From JBBQWR01 sp038210495 (GTDB taxonomy: Bacteria; Planctomycetota; Planctomycetia; Pirellulales; DATAWG01), in contig JBBQWR010000005.1 of NCBI GenBank assembly GCA_038210495.1, forward strand, positions 1 to 64,000: 64,000 nt of DNA. The letters are read 5' to 3'. The first letter of the stretch is position 1, and every line of letters starts with the position of its first letter. Under the pieces are notes generated by a model. That model was not told the origin of the DNA and ran no database searches. It saw only the letters and a list, made by a program, of their open reading frames with translations. Positions 26,305 through 33,275 of the stretch are shown piece by piece. The translations under genes were made by a program, and so were the position numbers.

Positions 26305-28161
26305 ATGTTTCGCCCCTTTGCCGCGTCGCTTATCGTAGTCGTCACCATCGCCTGGCAAATGCCGGCTGGCGCCGCCGAGAAAATCCTCAGCGAACTCGAA
26401 CTCAAAACAGAACGCGTGATCGTCTTCAAGGACGGTTATTCGCTGTTCGTCAAGCGTGGCGTGGCGACGACCGACAAGTCGGGCGAGGTGTTTACCGACG
26501 ACGTTCCAGACGCCGCCGTGCTCGGTTCGTTTTGGGCCGTGCCCGAGCAAGGACGACTGATCTCGATGCTCGCGGGCTGGAAATCGACAAAAGAGTCCGA
26601 GGCCAAGCAGCTTCCATGCACCGAGCCGATCGAAATTTTACTCGCCAACAAAGGGAAACAGTGCAAAGTCGAATTGCAGGACAAGACGCTTTATTCGGGG
26701 GTGATCCAAGAGGTGCTGGTGGTCAAGACCGATACGCCGGTTCCGCCGACGCAGCTGGATTTCCTCGATCTCTCGGAGCCTACCGCCGCGAGCGCACTTT
26801 CCGGCACGGCGCACAAATCCGCCTCGATCTCCAGCCGCATAGGCCGGCTCGCGGCCGCGCCCGCGAGCGAGCATACGCTGACGACGATCAATGGCGCCAA
26901 TTTCATTTTGCGGACGGAGGAAGCGGACGTATTGCTCCCTGTCGCGCAAGTCCGGACCGTGTTCGTCAAAGATATGAAGACCACGCTCGCCAAGACGTTC
27001 ACGACGTCCAAGAAAACCAAACGGCTGAGCTTCAAATTCGACGGAGCCGAAAAGAAACAAACCGTCTCGATCATGTATTTTCGGCCGGGCATCCGCTGGA
27101 TACCCACCTATCGCGTTTCGCTGAACGACAAGAAAGAGAAGAAGACCGCGGGCGTGTCGCTCCAAGCCGAAATGCTCAACGAGGCGGAGGATCTCGAGAA
27201 TGTGCCGGTGGACATCGTCGTCGGCGTGCCCAACTTCCGCTTTCGCGGGACGCCCAGCCCGCTGGTGCTCGAGGCCACGCTTCGCAACGCGCTGGCCGAG
27301 GCGGCGCCCGATTTGATGGGCAACCCAAGCAACTCGCTTTCCAACGCCATGTATTCCCAGCGATCGAGCGAATTTCGCCGCGATCAGGCCCACGCCAATG
27401 CCGCGGAGCAAGGCGTCGTGGCGCTGCCGGGCGAGTTGACCGCCGCCGGCGCTCAGGACCTATTCGTTTACAACCTTCCCAAGATCACGCTGGGCAAAGG
27501 CGAACGGATTGCCGTGCCGATCTTCTCCGCGGAGGTCCCTTACCGGGACCTCTATACCTGGGATGTCCATCTGACGAAGCACGACAACGACACCTCGCCC
27601 AGCGGCGGCGCCCCGGCAACCGGCTCGGCGACGAAATCGCCATTGATGCTTTCGAAGAACGAGGTGTGGCATCAAATTCTGCTGACGAACAACACCAATC
27701 TTCCTTGGACGACCGGCGCGGTCATGATCATGCAAGGCAATCAGCCGCTGGCCCAGGAACTGCTGACCTATACGCCCCCCAAGGATGAAGTCCGCGTGCC
27801 GGTGACCGTGTCGGTCGACACTCGCGGCAGTCTTACCGAGAAGGAAACGGCCCGCGCGCTGAAAAGCTTCCAGTGGGATGGAGTCGAATACGCCCGGATC
27901 GCCAAGGAGATGAAGCTGGATCTCTGCAACAACAAGCCGGAAGCCATTGAGGCGGAAATCACCCTGCGAGTCGGCGGCAAGGTCGATAAGACTTCGCACG
28001 ACGGCGACGTCACGCTCGGGGCATTCGACCCGGCGGACTGGGTCCAATACAACGGCCATCCAGCCGTGAACAACAGTTCGACGGTCGTCTGGAAGGTGAA
28101 GCTGAAGCCGGGCGACAATTTCGAGCCGACTGCCGGTTATTACTATTTCACTCGGCATTGA
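26305..28161 (+). CDS. Exported DUF4139-like protein (larger)
   Basis: A 618-residue protein with a signal peptide (LIVVVTIAWQMPAGAA). The central segment KKQTVSIMYFRPGIRWIPTYRVSL, with a following LNEAEDLENVPVDIVVGVPNFRF, corresponds to the core of DUF4139 proteins (Y-x-x-G-I-x-W-x-P-x-Y). The same core is seen in the smaller protein at 1568-3007. The N-terminal part (ERVIVFKDGYSLFVKRGVAT) and the later LLTNNTNLPWTTGAVMIMQ fit a beta-rich extracytoplasmic protein. GGAGG lies 8 bases before the ATG. The biochemical role is unknown. Confidence 0.65.
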   Translation: MFRPFAASLIVVVTIAWQMPAGAAEKILSELELKTERVIVFKDGYSLFVKRGVATTDKSGEVFTDDVPDAAVLGSFWAVPEQGRLISMLAGWKSTKESEAKQLPCTEPIEILLANKGKQCKVELQDKTLYSGVIQEVLVVKTDTPVPPTQLDFLDLSEPTAASALSGTAHKSASISSRIGRLAAAPASEHTLTTINGANFILRTEEADVLLPVAQVRTVFVKDMKTTLAKTFTTSKKTKRLSFKFDGAEKKQTVSIMYFRPGIRWIPTYRVSLNDKKEKKTAGVSLQAEMLNEAEDLENVPVDIVVGVPNFRFRGTPSPLVLEATLRNALAEAAPDLMGNPSNSLSNAMYSQRSSEFRRDQAHANAAEQGVVALPGELTAAGAQDLFVYNLPKITLGKGERIAVPIFSAEVPYRDLYTWDVHLTKHDNDTSPSGGAPATGSATKSPLMLSKNEVWHQILLTNNTNLPWTTGAVMIMQGNQPLAQELLTYTPPKDEVRVPVTVSVDTRGSLTEKETARALKSFQWDGVEYARIAKEMKLDLCNNKPEAIEAEITLRVGGKVDKTSHDGDVTLGAFDPADWVQYNGHPAVNNSSTVVWKVKLKPGDNFEPTAGYYYFTRH

Positions 28162-28166
28162 GAACC

Positions 28167-28268
28167 GCTCACAAAACCGCCGGGGACTGTCCCCATTTTG
28201 CGGTCTTCCGCGGTCTTCAGTGGGCTCAGTCGAACCGAGCAAAACTGGGGACGGTCCCCTTCTCCCAG
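28167..28268. repeat. Repeat A, long form
   Basis: The left half reads CTCACAAAACCGCC and GGGGACTGTCCCC, and after a spacer of about 50 bases the right half reads AAAACTGGGGACGGTCCCC followed by TTCTCCCA. The two halves share the 13-base palindromic core GGGGAC-N-GTCCCC. It fills most of the spacer upstream of trpE. Confidence 0.75.
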
Positions 28269-28402
28269 GCGAGTCGTGAGAGCTTTTGGGGCAGCCGAGA
28301 GCGGCGAGGGTGAGGCGTTACCCGCCACTGGCAGGCCGCGCAAGTCACGGTTATGTTGGAGGCTCTTCCGCCAGATTGGAGTTCCCCCGGGAGGGCCGTC
28401 GA

Positions 28403-30007
28403 TTGTCGTTGCCCGAAGAGACTGTTGCCGCCGCTGCGTTGCATTTCCCGGATCGCGAAACGTTCCTCAAGTTAGCGGACGGGGCGCGGCTCGTGCCCGT
28501 CTATCGCCGGCTTGTGGCCGATTGCCTTACGCCCGTGTCGGCGTTTCACAAGCTCGACGCTGGCCCTTGTGCTTGCTTGTTCGAGAGCGTGATCGGCGGC
28601 GAGAAGGTGGGCCGCTATAGTTTTCTGACGGCCAACCCGTTCATGCAGCTCGAGGCCCGGGGCCGGCGAATCACGGTCGTCACGCCGCAAGGAAGCGAAC
28701 AATACGAATCGGACGATCCGCTTACCGAAATCAAGCGGCGACTGGCCGATCTGCGGGCCGTCCATCTGCCCGAGTTGCCTCCGTTCACGGGGGGCGCGAT
28801 CGGCTACGCGGGTTACGATGTCGTGCGATATACGGAGAACCTGCCGAATTCACCTCCCGATGATCGTCATCTGCCCGACCTTGCGTTCGCGTTCTACGAT
28901 CAAATGGTCGTGTTCGACAACATTACCAAGACGATGGTCGTGATTGCGATGGCCCGGCTTGACGATAGCGAAACGGCGATGGCCGGCGCGGCGATACACG
29001 AAGCGAGTTGCGAGGCGAACCGCAAGTCGGCGAACGCGGCCTACGACGCGGCCTGCCTGCGTGTCGACCAAATGGTCGAGCAATTGTCGACGCCGCCTGT
29101 CGATTTGCCGCCGATGGACATCGACGCCAAGGGTCCGCCGCAGTTGGCCTATACGGCCAATTTCACGCAACTCGCGTTCGAGCAGGCCGTGGAAAAATGC
29201 GTCGAGTACATTCGCGCCGGCGATATTTTTCAGGTCGTCCTCAGCCAGCGACTGGAGATGGACATTCAATCCGATCCGTTCGAAATCTACCGGACGCTGC
29301 GGGTCGTGAATCCCAGCCCGTTCATGTTTTATCTGAGAACACCGAGCGTGACGCTCGTGGGCAGTTCGCCGGAAGTGCTAGTGCGGGTGGTCGATGGCCG
29401 CGTGACCGTTCGACCGCTGGCCGGCACGCGCCCGCGGGGCCGAACCGATGAAGAAGATCGCCGGTTGGCCGAAGAGTTGCTTGCCGATCCCAAGGAGCGG
29501 GCCGAGCATGTGATGCTCGTCGACCTGGGCCGCAACGACGTGGGGCGGGTCGCCAAATATCGCTCCATCGAAGTAACCGACGTCATGACGATCGAGCGCT
29601 ATAGCCATGTGATGCACATCACGTCCAATGTCACCGGCCAACTGGTCGACGGCAAAGACGCATTCGATGCCTTGCGGGCTTGCCTCCCGGCGGGAACCGT
29701 TTCCGGAGCGCCAAAAGTCCGGGCGATGCAGATCATCGACGAGCTCGAGCCGCATCGCCGGGGGCCCTACGCGGGCGCCGTCGGCTATATCGATTACAGC
29801 GGCAACATGGACACTTGCATCGCCCTGCGCACGATCGTCGTGCAAGGCCGCAAGGCGTATGTCCAAGCGGGCGCCGGAATCGTGGCCGACAGCCAGCCAG
29901 CGGTCGAATATCAGGAGACGCTCAACAAGGCGCGGGGCCCGCTCAAAGCCATCGAAATCACCGAGCGCCGCTTGAACCCGAATTATTCACCAATCCCTGG
30001 CGCGTAA
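28403..30007 (+). CDS. trpE: Anthranilate synthase component I
   Basis: A 534-residue protein from TTG 28403, chosen because GGGAGGG lies at the right distance and the upstream part of the frame is repeat A. The chorismate-binding domain is complete: AGDIFQVVLSQRLE, NPSPFMFYL, LVGSSPEVLVRV, RPLAGTRPRG, MLVDLGRNDVGRV, PAGTVSGAPKVRAMQII and GAVGYIDYSGNMD. It makes anthranilate from chorismate with a glutaminase partner (TrpG), which is not next door. The N-terminal regulatory part carries the usual start (FLKLADGARLVPVYRRLVAD). The last few codons and the stop lie inside the terminal repeat of the IS1380-type element, so the natural C-terminus has been slightly altered without loss of the domain. 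Confidence 0.95.
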   Translation: MSLPEETVAAAALHFPDRETFLKLADGARLVPVYRRLVADCLTPVSAFHKLDAGPCACLFESVIGGEKVGRYSFLTANPFMQLEARGRRITVVTPQGSEQYESDDPLTEIKRRLADLRAVHLPELPPFTGGAIGYAGYDVVRYTENLPNSPPDDRHLPDLAFAFYDQMVVFDNITKTMVVIAMARLDDSETAMAGAAIHEASCEANRKSANAAYDAACLRVDQMVEQLSTPPVDLPPMDIDAKGPPQLAYTANFTQLAFEQAVEKCVEYIRAGDIFQVVLSQRLEMDIQSDPFEIYRTLRVVNPSPFMFYLRTPSVTLVGSSPEVLVRVVDGRVTVRPLAGTRPRGRTDEEDRRLAEELLADPKERAEHVMLVDLGRNDVGRVAKYRSIEVTDVMTIERYSHVMHITSNVTGQLVDGKDAFDALRACLPAGTVSGAPKVRAMQIIDELEPHRRGPYAGAVGYIDYSGNMDTCIALRTIVVQGRKAYVQAGAGIVADSQPAVEYQETLNKARGPLKAIEITERRLNPNYSPIPGA

Positions 30008-31746
30008 GCCTGGTGGCCTGCGGTGAGTCGATTCGCGATTGGAGTCGGCCAAACCGTGATCGCGGTCCGCAAGACCCCCTTTCCCCCAGCGTGTAAATTC
30101 AGCCGGGAAGCGGCGAACAGTCGAGATCGAGGCGCGCTCACAGCCGCAGCACCTCGCGGAGAAAGGCATGCCGCGGCGGCGGCATCCAAGGTTGACGGGC
30201 GGGGCCGCGCGGCGGCGGCCAGCGGGCCGGCAGTGCCCAACGCCGCAATCGTTCCAGCAAAGATTCCCACAGCGGCGCCACCGCCTGGGCCAAGTCGACC
30301 AGCAGACGCCGGGAGTGCTTCACGACCCGGCCGCCCGCCTTCAGCACCGAGCGTTGAAAACGCCCCAGGTCCCAGCAGCCGCCCAGACGATCCTCCAACT
30401 CGCAGCGCAGCAGCGACGCCAAGTTGAACGCCAACAGCGCCAACAACAGCGTGGCCTCGTTCTCCTCGAACTGCGGCGACGACAGCCGCGGCGCCACGGT
30501 CGCGTTGAATTCCCCCAACCGGTCCTCGAACGTGCCTCGCCGCCGATAGTGGGCCAACAACGGCTCGCCGCCGATTTCCTCCACCGGTCGGTTCGAGATC
30601 AGGAAGAAATAGTCCGGCAGCAAATTCAACTGGCCGCTCTTGGGGTCCGGTTGATCGCTCACGACCAACACCAAGCGTTGAGGATGCTTCCACGACTGGG
30701 CCCGGTGCTGGCCCAACTCGATCACGACTTCGTAGCCCTCCTTGGGCGGTCGCCCCACGGGCCGCTTCAGATGCGGCTGGGCCAAGCGGTCCAACACCGG
30801 ATTGCCCCCCAAACGGCCGACAAAACGCCAGTTCCGCGCGCTCAGGTGATCCATCACGTGGCCCACGGTGAACGCCGCGTCCAAGCGGAAGTCCAGAACA
30901 TAGGCCAAGGCGGCGCACTTGCGGACCACTTCGCCGATGAACCGCACGGCCCCTTCGGCCGAGCCGGCCGTGCCGCGACGCAACACGGCGTGCAGGAAGC
31001 CGTTGCCCAGCCGGCGGCCGTGAAAACCGCTGTCATAATCCCCCGCGACCGAGAAGCTGGCCAACAACGGATGATACACCGTCTCCTTGTAGTAGCCGTT
31101 GTAGGCGCCGCCCGGTTGCTGGCCATGCACCTCAATCGGGAAACTGTCGACATCGACGGTCCCGTGCCGGACGGCGCGATCCGCGCCGCCGCCGCGCACG
31201 TAGCGCACGATCCATTCGGACAACGCTTCCCGCAGCGCTTGGCGATTCGAGCCGTGGGCAGCCACCGTGTCGAGCAACCGCGATTGCGTCGGCTGGCTGG
31301 CCAATCGCTCGTCGAGCACCTCCGGCCCGGGCCGATCCCAAACGGCCATCTTCAACGCCGGATCGTGCGCCAGCCGATCGAGATCGTCTTGCGTGCGGTA
31401 GCCTTGCGCCAAGGCGAACAGCCGCTCGCGAAGCAGCTCGCTGAGTCGGTAACGAATCTTGTCCGGTCGGCGGGGATCGGCCATCCGCTGTGCCAGGGAT
31501 TCGATGAATCCCAACCGGTGATCCGCCTCCCGCAGCAGTAGAACGCCGGCATCGGAGGTCAGCCGCTGATCCCGCTTGCGGATCTTGATCGCGCGATTAA
31601 AACTGGGTTCAAACAGCCACTTCCGTGCTTCACCCATGACGTGCATCCGTTCTCAAGTAGGTTGGCCCGCTTACGATGGCTCAATCTACGTGAGAAACTA
31701 CAATTCAGTTCGCCAACCACCACGGAAATGGTGAATAATGCGGGTT
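29975..31746. mobile_element. IS1380-type insertion sequence
   Basis: A complete transposase gene lies between imperfect inverted ends. The left end reads AACCCGAATTATTCACCA (from 29975), and the right end, read in reverse, is AACCCGCATTATTCACCA (to 31746), with further similarity inwards (ATCCCTGG vs TTTCCGTGG). The exact tips are uncertain and I found no target duplication for any choice. The left end overlaps the last codons of trpE. Confidence 0.7.
30138..31646 (-). CDS. IS1380 family transposase
   Basis: A 502-residue DDE transposase. The start region FNRAIKIRKRDQRLTSDAGVLLLREAD, then GYRTQDDLDRLAHDPALK, is characteristic of IS1380. Likely catalytic acids are the first D in GTVDVDSFPIEVHG, the second in VLDFRLDAAF and the E in YRRRGTFEDRLGEFN. 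The frame is intact, so it may still be active. The C-terminal region is very rich in Arg and Pro. It is transcribed towards trpE. No passenger gene is present. Confidence 0.9.
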   Translation of the reverse strand: MHVMGEARKWLFEPSFNRAIKIRKRDQRLTSDAGVLLLREADHRLGFIESLAQRMADPRRPDKIRYRLSELLRERLFALAQGYRTQDDLDRLAHDPALKMAVWDRPGPEVLDERLASQPTQSRLLDTVAAHGSNRQALREALSEWIVRYVRGGGADRAVRHGTVDVDSFPIEVHGQQPGGAYNGYYKETVYHPLLASFSVAGDYDSGFHGRRLGNGFLHAVLRRGTAGSAEGAVRFIGEVVRKCAALAYVLDFRLDAAFTVGHVMDHLSARNWRFVGRLGGNPVLDRLAQPHLKRPVGRPPKEGYEVVIELGQHRAQSWKHPQRLVLVVSDQPDPKSGQLNLLPDYFFLISNRPVEEIGGEPLLAHYRRRGTFEDRLGEFNATVAPRLSSPQFEENEATLLLALLAFNLASLLRCELEDRLGGCWDLGRFQRSVLKAGGRVVKHSRRLLVDLAQAVAPLWESLLERLRRWALPARWPPPRGPARQPWMPPPRHAFLREVLRL

Positions 31747-31810
31747 GAACCAAACCGCGGCCCGTTCATAATCAACTCGGCTATTCCATTTCCACCATGG
31801 AGTCTTCAGC

Positions 31811-32875
31811 ATGTCCCGGAAGCTTCGCCCCGTTTTGCTAACTATCGCCATGCTCGCATTCAATTCCGGTGCTCCCCTTGCCAACTCGGCCGAGCCGGCC
31901 GCTGACGCCAAGGCCTCGGCTGAGCCCAAGGCCCTGCCGGATCATCCGACGTTCGGAAAGATCGAACGGCAAGATCCGCGTTTCGACAAACTCATTCCGC
32001 CAGACGCCAAGCTCGAAAAACTCGCCGAGGGCTTCAAGTGGAGCGAGGGGCCAGTCTGGAGTCCGAAGGGATATTTGCTGTTCTCCGACATTCCGCGAAA
32101 TCGCGTGATGCAGTGGCACGATGACGCTCTTAAGGTATTCCTCGAGCCGGCGGGCTACACCGGCACGGCGAAGCGGGGCGGCGAAACGGGCTCCAACGGC
32201 CTGACGCTCGACAGCGACGGCCGGCTCGTGCTCTGCCAACATGGCGACCGGCGAATCGCCCGACTCGAAGCCAACGGAAAGTTCACGACCTTGGCCGACA
32301 AGTATGAGGGCAAGCGATTCAATAGCCCCAACGATCTGTGCTACAAGTCCAATGGCGATCTGTACTTCACCGATCCGCCGTATGGCATGGAGAAAAATTG
32401 GGACGACCCGGCTCGCGAGCAAGATTTCTGCGGCGTGTTTCGACTGACGAAAGACGGACGCGTCGATTTGTTGACCAAGGAATTCAGCCGGCCCAACGGC
32501 ATTTGCTTCGCGCCGGGCGAAAAAATTCTGTACGTCGGCAATAGCGATCCGGTCAAGCCGATCTGGACCGCGTTCGACATGAAGCCGGACGGCACGCTGG
32601 GCAAGAGCCGTGTGTTCTTCGATAGCAGCCCGTGGGTAAAGCAGAACCTCAAGGGAGCGCCCGACGGAATGAAGGTCGACGCGGGTGGCAATCTGTTCGC
32701 CACCGGTCCGGGTGGCCTGAACGTGTTCAGCCCGGACGGCGCGTTTCTCGGCCGGATCAACACGGGCGAACCGACGTCCAACTGTAACTGGGGCGACGAC
32801 GGCTCGACGCTCTATATTACGGCCAACATGTACCTGTGCCGCATCAAGACGTCGACGAGAGGCAACGGGTTTTGA
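31811..32875 (+). CDS. Exported SMP-30/gluconolactonase-like protein
   Basis: A 354-residue protein with a signal peptide (LLTIAMLAFNSGAPLANSA). The six-bladed beta-propeller of the SMP-30/gluconolactonase/LRE family is recognised by KWSEGPVWSPKGYLLFSDI, the GSNGLTLDSDGRLVLCQHG block, RFNSPNDLCYKSNGDLYFTDPPYG and GAPDGMKVDAGGNLFATG. These carry the metal-coordinating Glu (in SEGPVW), Asn and Asp residues. It probably hydrolyses a sugar lactone outside the cytoplasm. GGAG precedes the ATG. It lies just outside the right end of the IS1380-type element, so its own promoter region may have been shortened by the insertion. Confidence 0.87.
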   Translation: MSRKLRPVLLTIAMLAFNSGAPLANSAEPAADAKASAEPKALPDHPTFGKIERQDPRFDKLIPPDAKLEKLAEGFKWSEGPVWSPKGYLLFSDIPRNRVMQWHDDALKVFLEPAGYTGTAKRGGETGSNGLTLDSDGRLVLCQHGDRRIARLEANGKFTTLADKYEGKRFNSPNDLCYKSNGDLYFTDPPYGMEKNWDDPAREQDFCGVFRLTKDGRVDLLTKEFSRPNGICFAPGEKILYVGNSDPVKPIWTAFDMKPDGTLGKSRVFFDSSPWVKQNLKGAPDGMKVDAGGNLFATGPGGLNVFSPDGAFLGRINTGEPTSNCNWGDDGSTLYITANMYLCRIKTSTRGNGF

Positions 32876-32901
32876 AGACCGTCTAAGAACCACCAACGAT
32901 A

Positions 32902-32925
32902 CGCTGGGTGGCCGGGGCTGGAGGC
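32902..32925. repeat. Repeat B, end fragment
   Basis: The bases GCTGGGTGGCCGGGGCTGGA match the first 20 or so bases of repeat B. The fragment abuts the broken ParE/RelE gene and marks the point where its 5' end is lost. Confidence 0.6.
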
Positions 32926-33215
32926 GCTTTGGATGGCCTCCGCCAAGCTTCTGAGTGGATTGCGCGGCAGTCGCCGGAATTGGCTCGACGTTGGATGGAC
33001 GAACTCACGCGGAAAATTCTTGAGCTTCGTACGAATCCGTAGCGACACGAAGTTGCGCGTGAAAGCCATTTCCGTCCCGTCGAACTTCGTCTAATGCTTT
33101 ATGGGCGTCGGCGGAACTACCGTGCTATTTCCCATTCAAAGGAAAGCAGGTCATCGTTCTGGCGATACGACATGCGGCTCAGGACGACCTGACGCCGGAA
33201 GACCTATTCGATTGA
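32926..33215 (+). pseudogene. Broken ParE/RelE-type toxin gene
   Basis: Reading from 32926 gives ALDGLRQASEWIARQSPELA and then RRWMDELTRKILELRTNP, where a TAG (33042-33044) interrupts. The same frame continues RHEVARESHFRPVELRLMLYGRRRNYRA, then a one-base shift is needed to read FPFKGKQVIVLAIRHAAQDD up to TGA 33213-33215. The order (helical start, FRPVELR, Y-R-I/A, V-x-V-L-x-I-R-H-x-x-Q-D) is that of ParE/RelE toxins of type II toxin-antitoxin systems. The gene lacks its first codons, carries one stop and one frameshift, and has no antitoxin gene beside it. Confidence 0.65.
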
Positions 33216-33259
33216 CGACGTCTGCGAACGGCGAACGCTTAGTCAGCGCGGAGCGACGG

Positions 33260-33275
33260 CGCTTACTTCGTGCGC
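33260..33275. repeat. Repeat C unit overlapping the alaS stop
   Basis: CGCTTACTTCGTGCGC occurs here and, in both orientations, at 48553-48635. On the minus strand it contains the TAA stop of alaS and encodes the last residues of the protein. Confidence 0.55.

Noticed and set aside
30168..31541. 457-codon frame opposite the IS1380 transposase
   Set aside because: Antisense shadow caused by high GC; no family resemblance.
29970..31752. Target-site duplication of the IS1380-type element
   Set aside because: I tried several tip positions; none gives matching 4-base flanks.
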